A stretch of 40,383 bases of DNA from the NCBI GenBank assembly GCA_947501935.1, contig CANMXU010000036.1:1-40383 (forward strand). The letters run 5' to 3'. A program made the position numbers and the translations under genes. This DNA comes from an uncultured Alteromonadaceae bacterium. GTDB lineage: Bacteria > Pseudomonadota > Gammaproteobacteria > Enterobacterales > Alteromonadaceae. This document shows, piece by piece, positions 7,522-17,500 of this stretch (its first letter is position 1; the number at the start of each line of letters is the position of its first letter). Under the pieces are notes generated by a model. The model worked only from the letters and a program-made list of their open reading frames with translations, had not been told where the DNA came from and ran no database searches.

Positions 7522-10500
7522 ATGAAGCGCAGTATGCTTTGTTTTTACACCTTGCTTGGCTTAACAAGCAATAATTTAGCCGCATCACCTGATATATCAG
7601 GCATGCACGTTCCTGAAAATCGTATTTATTCCTATCGTTCTGATCCCGCTGAACATCCCGACTTTGCCCTTCGTCATTTTACCATGACAGATCGTAGCAC
7701 CCGAGGCGGATTGGATATATTAGCAGGCCCTTTCAGCCATTTTCGCAGCAATAAAATCACTCGCATGTACGGAACTAAAAACTACTTTAGTCCGGACGAG
7801 TCTATCGAAAGCTTTCTTGCAGAAATTACCGAAGGTCGCAATGAAGATAACGGTTTTCTTGGAGCGCGAGTAGGTGAAGCTGATCGCGGTTATAGTAATA
7901 ATAGTAAAGTGAATACTACGACTTATGGGCGTTTTGACCAAGACTACCATTGGCGAATGACTGGCGACTTTTACGATACTCTCGGGCGTATTTATGACTA
8001 CCAACTTTTTGTTGCCTACGATGAAATTGGCGGACCTCATATTGCCCAAGCCGGTTATGCCGCATCAATGCAACGACAATTAGAGTCTGATCGCGGGCTC
8101 ATTTCTCTTTTCGACTCAATGCAACGTGGTGCTTCCCGTCAATATGGTGTGCCGTGGGGAAGAAAATTAACCGGTATTAAGCATTTTCAATATCAAGCCG
8201 ACTACGATGCCGTAAAAGATCAAGGTGCCGATAATATTCACCCCGACACAGGTGAAGTGATCAAAGATACTTATACGGGTTCTTGGGCCGAAGGCTGGCG
8301 ACGAGGGGTTTCAACCTACATGATGGAAGGCTTTCATCTTGATATGGTTGGGCAAAAATTTAGTAAAGAAGAGCCTGAAAACATCGAAACTTGGCCTTAT
8401 GGCGGCATTGCCTCTCCACTTGGTAAAGTAGCTCAAAAAGTTAACGATAATTTAGTAAAAAAATATCCAAGCCCAGGCGCAATGCATACGCCAATTTTAT
8501 TTATGCATGACTTTTTTGCCGGCTGGAAACATGCTCAAGGCACAGGTATTTACGAACGATGGAATGGCGGAACGCCTTTTAAAGATGGCGATCATGCCTA
8601 TCTCAATTTTTGGGGAGCATTATTCCCAGATCACGACCCTTATACTGAAATTAACCAAGTATTAAAAAAACAGTTAAAACCAGAAACTCGTACACCTTAT
8701 GGGGAAATTGTTGATACTTTATTTAGTGATATTCACCCAGAGTTACTAAGCCGTTACGACTTAGTAGTGCTTACCACAGAATTACGTTCTGATCGTGCCG
8801 AGCTAAGTGACAAACTTAAAGCTTATGTTAGTGACGGCGGTAACCTCGTGTTATTCGCAGGCCATGGCAAAGAGCTAGATTTTATAACTAACGACCTTAA
8901 TATTCAGTTATCAAATACTCAAACGATTGCCGCGAATACTTCACTCAATTATCAAGGTGGGGAAGTAGTTAACGAGCCACGAGCTTTTGAACTTTATCAA
9001 ATGAGCAGCCTACCAGAAGGAGCTGCTAGCATAGTTTCAACCGCATCAGGCTCACCGGTAATGATAGAAGTACCGTTTGGCAAAGGTACCGTTACTTTAG
9101 GGCTAACTGAATATGGCCTAACCGATGAAACCACCCTACTACCTAACATGCCTTATATCAGCCTAAATCACGTAAAAGGCGTGTTACAAGCTAAAGCTGA
9201 TAAAGTTAAATTGTTTAAAGTAAGTGATGAGAATATTCAATACATCACCACACATGACAACAATGGCGTATTTACATTAGCGGTGTTGAATCAATCAGAA
9301 ACACCACAAAATTTTGAAATAAACCCAGATATTGGCACCATCAATATAAACAGTTTTGAAGAAATTGATTTAGGTGATCCAGATGAAATGATCCAAGACG
9401 GCGTATATTTTAGCTCTCGCTATAACGAATACGACAATCCGTTATCAGGCGAGGTTAATACCATAGCAGCTAAGCGTGCTTTAGTTAAAACTAAACAAGC
9501 GGCGGTGTACCCAAGTGATTTGAGTAAAACTGACATTGTGCACGCTGCAAATGGAGATGTATTACCTACGAAAATTATTGGCGGTGCGGTACGCGTTTTT
9601 CGTTTTACCCTTGATAATAGCGAACAGTTAACGCTGTTAGATAAAGAAGTACTTAGCTCTCGCCCTGATGACTGGTATGTTAATTTACCTATGCAGCAAG
9701 TGCGTCACCGCTTAACTCGTATGCCGAATTTTTTCTTTCATTTTGGCGGCGTAAAAGTTGATGCTCAAGAGTTATTAGGCACTTCTGATAGTATTATTGA
9801 TTATGAGTTTGGTTGGTATCGCGTTAAGCATGTGCCATTTTTAGTAGACGCTCGAAATATTACCGATGATGTGCAGTTAAGCAGCTTAATTGCAAAAATT
9901 AAACGCTTACCTATAGCAACAAAACTGGCTTTAGCATCATCGCCTTCATCAGAAATACAAGCGCTGATCGACAACAGTGATATAACCTTGTTAACCGCAA
10001 ATGAACTGGTATGGATCAACCAAGAAAATTTACCAAGTTCAAGCCAAGTGGCAGATAAACAAATTATCAAAGTATTAGACTTATATTACCCATTTGCTAA
10101 TGAGCAATGGCAACATATATATACCGACTTACGTCAGTTAACAGCTAAATACACTGATGCTGCTATTAATCCTGAGCAAGCGCAATTAACAGGGCAAGCA
10201 ATACGCGATATTAGTCAGCTCACCACGGCTAAACATTTTGAAAAAGCCAATACACCTAGCGTATATTTAAGCTTGCTTCATATCGACAGTCTGCCTCATT
10301 GGCTTGATGAAAACTCTGACTTACTTCGTTCAGACATTAGCGGTATTAATTTAGACAGTGAATATCTATTTGGTAAAACCATTGAGCAATTACAAGCAGA
10401 ATTCGCTTGGCTAGAAGCACGTGGCTTATCCGTAGTAGTCGATATTTCTAGCCATGTTAGAGGTTATAAAGACATTACTTATTATAATTTCTTACCAACT

Positions 10501-11454
10501 CGGGTTGAAGGTAAAGCTCGTTTTGACAATGTTAAAGAAAAAGTTGTCGCTTTAGGCTTAAACGAGTTAATTATCGCGCCACCAAATAATGAAGATTGGT
10601 CTCAGTATGGTATTCCAGAAGCTTTAGAAGAGCTATTTACATGGTCTGAAAGCAATAACATTAGCTTGCACCTGCGTAATGCCTTTGGTAGCACCATGCA
10701 AACCTTTACCACCAGCGCTGAGCAAAGTAATTTTCATTACATTCAAGACCTTTATTCACCGCTTGATAGCCTTGGTGTTTATGTGCCAGTAGAGCAAGCG
10801 GCAGTTGAGAGTAAGTTTTTATCACTCAAAGCAAGGCAGTATTATGCCAATCAACCTTTGGCTAACTTAGTTACACCGCCTAATTTTAATAACTACAGCA
10901 ATCAAACCTTTTTGCTTGATGCTGAATATATTAGTTGGGATGAAGTAGCGACTGACCTTGAATATTTAGGTTTAAATACAGGTATACCAGTTGAGGTTAG
11001 TATATTAGCGAGTGAAGATACGCTAATTAATGCAAAAATAGATAATCAAAACATCAACTATGGCCTTGAAACTACCTTGCATGTAAGAGCGCGCGATGAT
11101 AGAAAAAAATACTCGCTAATAAAGTTTGACGTAGACAACAATAGTTATGGCGCCAAGCTGCGTTTATTCACCTATGACGATGACTTTACCATCGAAGTTT
11201 ATCCGTATAATGGCGCTGACTGGGACGAGCAAAGCCTAACTTGGGCAAATGCTGATCATGCTGGTATTGGTTCAACCCCAATAGCCACTAAACCTGCCAT
11301 AAGTAATAACTGGATAGAAATTGACGTTAGTGATTATGTCGGCGCAGCAGGCAGTTATGTTTTTGTTTTAAAAAGTGACAAAAACCCAATAAGAAAACTA
11401 GACTCACGAGAAGGTATTAACCCACCAGAATTAGTGATCACCACAGCTCATTAG
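7522..11454 (+). CDS. Large exported protein, putative glycan-active enzyme with C-terminal DNRLRE/CBM96-like domain
   Basis: A 1310-residue protein with a signal peptide (about 1-21). Residues 140-390 have alternating patterns reminiscent of a (beta/alpha)8 glycosidase, with acidic pair D167-E168 in FVAYDEIGGP, the SWAEGWRRGVSTYMMEG segment, and a TPILFMHDFFAGW strand. Residues 395-455 (YDLVVLTTEL ... LKAYVSDGGNLVLFAG) look like the class I glutamine-amidotransferase-like fold often following the barrel in GH42-type enzymes. Residues 640-1120 are a second, unassigned region that may hold another barrel. Residues 1150-1310 (ASEDTLINAK ... DEQSLTWANA ... WIEIDVSDYV) match the DNRLRE/CBM96-like beta-sandwich found in polysaccharide-degrading enzymes. 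Substrate and family are unknown; a structural role is possible. GGAG precedes the ATG, and a terminator at 11472-11499 makes it a single transcription unit. Confidence 0.7.
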   Translation: MKRSMLCFYTLLGLTSNNLAASPDISGMHVPENRIYSYRSDPAEHPDFALRHFTMTDRSTRGGLDILAGPFSHFRSNKITRMYGTKNYFSPDESIESFLAEITEGRNEDNGFLGARVGEADRGYSNNSKVNTTTYGRFDQDYHWRMTGDFYDTLGRIYDYQLFVAYDEIGGPHIAQAGYAASMQRQLESDRGLISLFDSMQRGASRQYGVPWGRKLTGIKHFQYQADYDAVKDQGADNIHPDTGEVIKDTYTGSWAEGWRRGVSTYMMEGFHLDMVGQKFSKEEPENIETWPYGGIASPLGKVAQKVNDNLVKKYPSPGAMHTPILFMHDFFAGWKHAQGTGIYERWNGGTPFKDGDHAYLNFWGALFPDHDPYTEINQVLKKQLKPETRTPYGEIVDTLFSDIHPELLSRYDLVVLTTELRSDRAELSDKLKAYVSDGGNLVLFAGHGKELDFITNDLNIQLSNTQTIAANTSLNYQGGEVVNEPRAFELYQMSSLPEGAASIVSTASGSPVMIEVPFGKGTVTLGLTEYGLTDETTLLPNMPYISLNHVKGVLQAKADKVKLFKVSDENIQYITTHDNNGVFTLAVLNQSETPQNFEINPDIGTININSFEEIDLGDPDEMIQDGVYFSSRYNEYDNPLSGEVNTIAAKRALVKTKQAAVYPSDLSKTDIVHAANGDVLPTKIIGGAVRVFRFTLDNSEQLTLLDKEVLSSRPDDWYVNLPMQQVRHRLTRMPNFFFHFGGVKVDAQELLGTSDSIIDYEFGWYRVKHVPFLVDARNITDDVQLSSLIAKIKRLPIATKLALASSPSSEIQALIDNSDITLLTANELVWINQENLPSSSQVADKQIIKVLDLYYPFANEQWQHIYTDLRQLTAKYTDAAINPEQAQLTGQAIRDISQLTTAKHFEKANTPSVYLSLLHIDSLPHWLDENSDLLRSDISGINLDSEYLFGKTIEQLQAEFAWLEARGLSVVVDISSHVRGYKDITYYNFLPTRVEGKARFDNVKEKVVALGLNELIIAPPNNEDWSQYGIPEALEELFTWSESNNISLHLRNAFGSTMQTFTTSAEQSNFHYIQDLYSPLDSLGVYVPVEQAAVESKFLSLKARQYYANQPLANLVTPPNFNNYSNQTFLLDAEYISWDEVATDLEYLGLNTGIPVEVSILASEDTLINAKIDNQNINYGLETTLHVRARDDRKKYSLIKFDVDNNSYGAKLRLFTYDDDFTIEVYPYNGADWDEQSLTWANADHAGIGSTPIATKPAISNNWIEIDVSDYVGAAGSYVFVLKSDKNPIRKLDSREGINPPELVITTAH

Positions 11455-11471
11455 CAATAAGCAGTTAAACT

Positions 11472-11499
11472 AAGCGCTCAGCCATGGGCGCTTTTTTAT
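11472..11499 (+). terminator. Terminator of the 1310-residue protein gene
   Basis: Stem AAGCGC / GCGCTT (11472-11477 and 11488-11493) with an inner CC/GG extension, followed by a run of T. It starts 18 bp after the stop codon and separates this gene from the next four. Confidence 0.8.
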
Positions 11500-11697
11500 T
11501 TATAGTGAGTTTTAAACGCCGCTTTAATATTACCAACAAAGCTTGGCAATAATCATCCACGCCAAAACATCCCACGCTATGTTCAGCTATGGTAATACGT
11601 TGCTGATTTCAATTTATTTAAAATTATTTTTTATTCTTGTTTTTTATGATTAATTTTTATGATGTCTTCAGCAAAAACTAAATTAGCCATCTATACT

Positions 11698-11717
11698 TTT
11701 TGCTACGAATAGCAAAA
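11698..11717 (+). promoter_or_regulatory. Hairpin just before the Slam-like gene
   Basis: A perfect inverted repeat TTTTGCTA-CGAA-TAGCAAAA ends 11 bp before the ATG at 11729. The start codon has only a weak ribosome-binding site (AAGAAA), so this hairpin may influence translation. A possible -10 TATACT at 11692-11697 abuts it; then the site would lie at the transcript 5' end. Function not established. Confidence 0.4.
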
Positions 11718-11728
11718 CAAGAAATACT

Positions 11729-13132
11729 ATGTTACGGAAAATTATAGTAAAAATAAGCTGTTTATTAGAAAAAATCATATTACCCCAGCGAACGGTCCGG
11801 CTCTTTAGTTGTGCCTTAATTGGGCTTGTGCTTATCAATAGTCATTGCGCTAATGCGCAAAATACACAACTGCAAAGTAAAAGCACCGACAATGTCCCTC
11901 ACCAACCGATACTTAATTTACTCAACCAACAGCAAAACCAAGCCGCCTACCAACTAGCCACAAAACACCTAGCACAATGGGAAGGCGATGCTGACTTTGA
12001 TCTAGCCTTTGCCCTAGCAGCCAAAGCCGTTGGCAATTTAGAGCAAGCGGTTTTTGCCTTCGAGCGTCTATTAGAGAATAACCCCGGCTCAGGCCAAATT
12101 CGTTATTTTCTCGCGGTAACCTACTACGAAATAGAAAACTTTAGCGCCGCCCAACAACAATTTACTTTATTACAGAACAGCGCCAGCAACACCAAATTAC
12201 AACAACAGAGTCAGCAATATCTCAATGTTATTAAACAACGGATAAAAAGAAAGCTCGGTCATTGGCAAAACTGGCTAAAATTATCGGGGGGTTATGACAG
12301 CAATGCTAATAATGGCATTAAAGACGAATTTATTACCTTACCTTTATTTGGCACAGTGCGACTATTCGAACAAAGCCGAGAAATTAAAAGTGCCTATGCT
12401 GACGCGCAAGCACAGCTCGTTTATGTAAAACCGCAAAATCAAATCAGCACTTGGTATGCCGGCGTTGATGCCCAGCATATCAATTTTAGTGAAAAGTACG
12501 CTTGGTCACGTACCTTTATTGGCGCTTTAGCCGGCTATAAAAGCCAATGGCATAATCTAGATTGGGATATAAATGGTTTTTATCATCGATTAATTCTAGA
12601 TGGCAATAACTACTTAAACTATGGCGGCATGAATGCTGGCATTAGCTACCCCATTGATAAAACTAACCGCGTCGGCTTAGTGGTTTCTTATGCAAAAGAG
12701 TCTTATTTGAAGTTTTCACAACTAGATAAAGATCAAACCATTGCCAGTATTTGGTATAGCCAGCAATTCAATAAAAACATAAAACAAAAATTTGATTTAC
12801 GCATAGGTACTGAAGATGCTGATGACCTTGATGCCGATCACATTAGCCGAAATTTATGGGGAGCAAGTTACCTGTATCAATGGCGAATAAATAGCCTTTG
12901 GGGATTACAGGTTAAAGCTGATTATTTAAGTAGCGAATATCAAGGTATTGAGCCCTCACTAAATAGCAAGCAAAGTGCTGATTTATTACGAGCTGAAGTA
13001 GAGCTGCAATATCGATTTATGTCTCAATGGAGCGCGTTAGTTAACCTTAATCATATGCAAAATAATAGCAATGCTATTTTATATGACTACGACCGCGATA
13101 AATTACAGCTGTCAATTAAGTACGACTTTTAG
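11729..13132 (+). CDS. TPR plus outer-membrane beta-barrel protein, Slam/DUF560-like
   Basis: A 467-residue protein. The N-terminus has a hydrophobic segment (about 23-40) ending CANAQN, a plausible signal peptide after a long n-region. Residues 50-170 are alpha-helical TPR-like repeats (AQWEGDADFDLAFALAAKAVG, LENNPGSGQIRYFLAVTYYE). From about 178 on, alternating strands with the GYDSNANNG turn, and a terminal aromatic residue (LQLSIKYDF), indicate a BAM-inserted barrel. TPR followed by such a barrel is the plan of Slam surface-lipoprotein translocators (about 490 residues; DUF560). The adjacent genes encode a FecR protein and a giant lipoprotein, fitting a translocator encoded next to its substrate. 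Other TPR-barrel families cannot be excluded. The next gene follows after 9 bp, so these two are translationally close. Confidence 0.72.
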   Translation: MLRKIIVKISCLLEKIILPQRTVRLFSCALIGLVLINSHCANAQNTQLQSKSTDNVPHQPILNLLNQQQNQAAYQLATKHLAQWEGDADFDLAFALAAKAVGNLEQAVFAFERLLENNPGSGQIRYFLAVTYYEIENFSAAQQQFTLLQNSASNTKLQQQSQQYLNVIKQRIKRKLGHWQNWLKLSGGYDSNANNGIKDEFITLPLFGTVRLFEQSREIKSAYADAQAQLVYVKPQNQISTWYAGVDAQHINFSEKYAWSRTFIGALAGYKSQWHNLDWDINGFYHRLILDGNNYLNYGGMNAGISYPIDKTNRVGLVVSYAKESYLKFSQLDKDQTIASIWYSQQFNKNIKQKFDLRIGTEDADDLDADHISRNLWGASYLYQWRINSLWGLQVKADYLSSEYQGIEPSLNSKQSADLLRAEVELQYRFMSQWSALVNLNHMQNNSNAILYDYDRDKLQLSIKYDF

Positions 13133-13141
13133 GAGCAAGTA

Positions 13142-14377
13142 ATGCTAAGCGATACCGCTAAAAACCTTTTAATTCAAAACCTTCTATTTATTGGCATGTT
13201 AGTTATTTACTCGCTTTTATTTAGTGCATCGAGTTATGCACAGCAAACGGCAGCAACGACACCCGTAACTGCTACACCTGCTGGAAAAACCATAGCCGCA
13301 CAAGGCACAGTTCAAGCGCAGAGTAAAAATAACGATCGACTATTAAAGCGCCGTTCCCCCGTTTTTAAAGTTGATAATATAAAAACGGCTGGTAATAGCC
13401 GTACCCAATTACGCATGGTTGATGGCGGATTATTAGCACTAAAAGAGCTTAGTGAAATAGCCATTGCCAGCTACAACTTTGATGATAAAACCGCACAAGG
13501 CAATGTCGCAATTACCTTACTTAAAGGAGGCTTGCGCACAGTTACTGGCTTACTCACCAATAAAGAAAAAAATTACCAAATGTCTACCCCCGTTGCCACC
13601 ATTGGTGTGCGCGGCACTCACTATAGTGCACATATGGATGATGACGATTTATTGCTAGCCGTTTGGGATGGCGAAATTGTTGTGCAAGTAACCGTGGGTA
13701 CTGAACCAATGCAATTTTCCTTAGGTAAAAACCTCAAATACAGCATGGCTAGAGTAAAGGCTAATGGCGAGGTTAACTTTTTAATGCAAGTGCCACGAAA
13801 ACTGGCTTTAGGTCATACTTTAGAGCGCTTTAATCAATTTCATCAACAACAAGTATTATTAGCTCACCAAGAAGATATATTCTCGCAGCGCCCTGAAGAA
13901 AATGATAACGCAAGTTTTGAAATGGCTAACTATCAATATGACCAAATTGGTGATGAGTGGATTGATAACCAGCAGTTATTCGCCGCGCTAGTTCCGTCAT
14001 CAGATGGTATTTCAAGAACAGGCACCGCTTCATTTGGTTTAATAGACCATAGTTTTGTGAGTAGCGTTGGCGATCTGAGCTCGGTGTCGATGAACTTAAC
14101 TGCTGATTTTACCTTATCACGCATACCCACGGGCAACTTGTCATTTACCGATAGTTCAGGTGAATGGTTTAGTACTTTTAATGGCGTGATTAACGGCTCA
14201 AATTTAGATATCAATATTAACTTCGCCTCACATGGTAATAATCTTGCCGACGGCACCGTTTCAGGATTATTTGTTGATGACGCCAGCAAGGTTTTTGGCG
14301 AAATAAACTTAACAGAAATAAATGATAGTAGCGTAAATGCCGGTGGCAACTTTGTGCTTGGCGAAGTTATTCCTTAA
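13142..14377 (+). CDS. Exported FecR-domain protein
   Basis: A 411-residue protein with a signal peptide (hydrophobic 10-30, SSYAQQ cleavage site) and AGGAG before the ATG. The FecR domain covers about residues 55-190: RSPVFKVDNIKTAGNSRTQLRMVDGGLLALKELSEI, then LLKGGLRTVTG and MSTPVATIGVRGTHYSA, the motif shared by FecR proteins. Unlike classical FecR anti-sigma factors there is no N-terminal cytoplasmic domain, and no sigma factor gene is adjacent. A C-terminal beta-rich part (about 285-411; GTASFGLID ... VFGEINLTEIN ... AGGNFVLGEV) resembles the small barrel domains of TbpB-like proteins, a resemblance I infer by eye. The protein should be periplasmic or envelope-linked. It probably relays a signal to the CHASE2 cyclase two genes downstream. 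Confidence 0.82.
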   Translation: MLSDTAKNLLIQNLLFIGMLVIYSLLFSASSYAQQTAATTPVTATPAGKTIAAQGTVQAQSKNNDRLLKRRSPVFKVDNIKTAGNSRTQLRMVDGGLLALKELSEIAIASYNFDDKTAQGNVAITLLKGGLRTVTGLLTNKEKNYQMSTPVATIGVRGTHYSAHMDDDDLLLAVWDGEIVVQVTVGTEPMQFSLGKNLKYSMARVKANGEVNFLMQVPRKLALGHTLERFNQFHQQQVLLAHQEDIFSQRPEENDNASFEMANYQYDQIGDEWIDNQQLFAALVPSSDGISRTGTASFGLIDHSFVSSVGDLSSVSMNLTADFTLSRIPTGNLSFTDSSGEWFSTFNGVINGSNLDININFASHGNNLADGTVSGLFVDDASKVFGEINLTEINDSSVNAGGNFVLGEVIP

Positions 14378-14400
14378 TAGGCTCTAATAGACTTTGATAA

Positions 14401-14417
14401 GCGCTGATAGACAGCGC
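14401..14417 (+). repeat. Small hairpin between fecR-like and lipoprotein genes
   Basis: Perfect inverted repeat GCGCTG-ATAGA-CAGCGC with no T tract after it, in the 138-bp gap. It is more likely an intra-operon mRNA hairpin than a terminator. Confidence 0.4.
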
Positions 14418-14515
14418 AACCGTAAAGCCACGTAAGCTCAAAAAACCAAGTAATTAGTTCAGGAATAAGCACCGTGAATCAACTTTTCAAAAAGGCTACA
14501 TAAGGTAAGAACAGC

Positions 14516-17500
14516 ATGAACAGTTCACATTTTTACTCAATGGCTATCCTCATTTTAATACTGCTCGGCGGTTGTGGTGGTAGTGATGCTAATAAAAGCA
14601 GTGAGCAAAGTAGTCAAACGTTGCCGGCAGAGCCTGAGCAAGTAGCGTCGAAAAACACTATTCATGCTAACTTTAAAGCGGCAAAAAATGTTGTTGCGCC
14701 AGCAGCAGCCAATGCTAGCGGACAATTTATCCAACCTAGCGATGGTGAAGTTTTTACCGGTAATATTTTAGCGGCTATTAGCGCGACCGATCCTGACTCC
14801 TTGGTAGGCGTAGCGCTAAGCTTTAATGAAAGTGAGCAATTAAAATTTTTATGTGATGCCGGAGATGCTTGCCCTACAGGTACTTTTAATAAAACCGAAA
14901 CCAGTATTAATCCAGCAGACTACGGCGTATATATTGGCCCGCTAACCATGGGCTTATGGACTTTAGATACGCTTGGTAATCAAATGTTGGTTGATTCAGT
15001 CACCTTAGACTGGCAGTTACGCCGAATATTAGGTGCGAGCGTTAGTCGCTCTTCCGACGGCAGTAGCCTGACGATTAACTGGCAAAATAATGATGATTTA
15101 CTACGATACAATGTTTTAGTTGCCGCAGAGCAAGGCATTAATTTACAGAACTACGCCAACTTAGCTGAAGGACAGGCGTTATTATCTGTGACCTCTGGTC
15201 CACAAACAATTTCAGGACTGAATAATACTCAAGAATATTATGTATTGATCACCGGTGTTGATGGCAGCGGTGAAAGTTCATTTAGCTCTGAATTTCGTTT
15301 AGCCGCTCCTTCAGGTTTAAGTAATACTCCACCATTAGTCACCACTGAAATAATGTCTGCACTTGAAGAGCAAAACGTTAATGGCAATGTGCTGAGTAAT
15401 GACAGTGACAGTGAAAATGATCCGCTCAGTCTTTCGCCACTGCCAGTAAAATTCCCACTAAATGGTGATGTTAGCCTATCGCGCAATGGTAATTTTAGTT
15501 ATTTACCTAAACCAAACTTCTATGGCACAGACAGTTTTGTTTACGAAGTACAAGACGGCCAAGGCGGTATTACCCAAGGCACAGTAAATATTACCATTGA
15601 TAATGTAAATGATGCTCCCGTTGCAGCGCCCGATAGTTTTTCAACCGCCGAAGATCAAACCTTAACCATCAACGCTTCAGGTTTATTAGCTAACGATAGT
15701 GATATTGATGGCGACACTTTACAAGTAAATCCCCTGCCGATAACGAATGCTGGCAATGGTACACTAATATTACAAAGCGATGGTGGCTTTACTTATACTC
15801 CCAATCTAAATTTTGTCGGTAATGATTTTTTTATATACCAAGTAACAGACCCACTTGGGCTTAGTAGTAATGCCAGAGTGGATATTATAGTTGGTCAAGC
15901 CAATGCGGCACCTATAGCAGTCAATGACAGTTATCGAGTTAATGAAGATCAAACCTTAAGCATTGCCGCGACTAACAATAATAGTTTATTAGCCAATGAC
16001 TCTGATCCTGAAGGAGATCCGCTGCAGTTATCAGCCAATCTTATTGCTACAGTTAATAATGGCTTGTTAACCGTTGATAATATTGGCGGTTTTACATATA
16101 TCCCCAATGGTAATTTTTTTGGCAACGATAGTTTTACCTATCAAATAAATGATGGCCAAGGTAATACCGCCCAAGCTACGGCAACAATTATTATTGATCC
16201 TGTAAATGACGCTCCAACAGCTTTGGATGATAATTACAGTACCGCATTAAATACCACTCTAAACATTAGCGCCCCCGGTTTATTAAGTAATGATACCGAC
16301 CCCGAACAAGATAGTCTCGCAGTGCTAGTAGCGCCCACTTCCCCGCCACAAAACGGCGTACTGAATTTAATTCCCGACGGCAGCTTTGTTTATACCCCCA
16401 ATAATGCTTTTAGCGGACAAGACAGTTTCAGCTATCAAATAACCGATGGCCGTGGTGCTAACGCTAGTGCACAAGTGCTTATCAACGTTGAAAATCAGCA
16501 GGTTATATTGGGGGCATTATCATTAACAACCTCAGGAGGATTAACCTTAGAAGGGCTTGGCGAAACATTGCCAGGCTCTGGCATTGGTCAAGTTAGGTAT
16601 ATTTTAGGGAATTGTCTGCAAACTACCTCCACTGAATGTACCTTGAGCGGAACTTATCAAGAAGCGCCTAATAGCGAATTTACTCCTAATGCTACCGGCT
16701 CATTTACTATGGTTTTCACCTATGCTGGCACAGGCCCGGTGCCATTAATAGCAGCATCAAATTCTCCCGGTAGTGACACCGTAAGTTTTACTGATTTAGG
16801 TGGTAGCTTATTTACTTTAACCCTATCACCTGAAACTGGCGGTGAGATAGTTGCTCATTTTCCAGCCGCCATCGCCGCAGATACTTTTGGTTTTTCAGCC
16901 TTTTTAGAGCCAGGCTCTCCTTGCACCGGTTTGTTAGCGGGGCAAAGTTGTGGGGTTGGTCAAGTGGGTCTTACTCCCGGCGCTTCAATTACCGGCAATG
17001 TGCAGTCTTTTAGTTTTGCGATACCTGATCCGGTACTTACTTTAAATGGCGCACCCATTGCCAATAATGACACCGCCGCCCTAGCGGAAGATAACAGCGC
17101 CAGTATTAATGTGATCGCAAATGACACCGACCCTGAAAATGATATTTTAACGGTGATCAATGCCAGTGTTGATAATGGCGAGGTCACCATTGAAAGTAAT
17201 AACCAACTAACTTATACGCCGCCACTAAACTTTAATGGTAATGCCACCATTACCTATACTATTTCAGATAATAATGGCAATAGCGATAATGGCAGTGTTG
17301 CGGTAACTATTGTTGCGGTAAATGACCAACCAAATGTGGTTGCCGAAACAGGCTTAATTACCAACACCTTGCAAACCATGGTTATTGACGCGCTTGCCAA
17401 CGATAGTGATGTTGAACAAGACACCTTAACCTTAACAGATGCTTCAACCAACGCTGGCACAGTCAGTATTATTAACAACCAGCTATATTTTTCTGCCGCT

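Noticed and set aside
7720..8049. Minus-strand frame of 109 codons inside the 1310-residue gene
   Set aside because: Lies within a clearly coding plus-strand gene, with no start context and no domain.
15238..15486. Minus-strand open frame of 82 codons inside the giant lipoprotein gene
   Set aside because: It lies in the shadow of the real gene, has no Shine-Dalgarno, and its composition comes from the repeated domains. Similar frames at 16960-17190, 17254-17520, 18649-18864 and 19003-19224 are rejected for the same reason.
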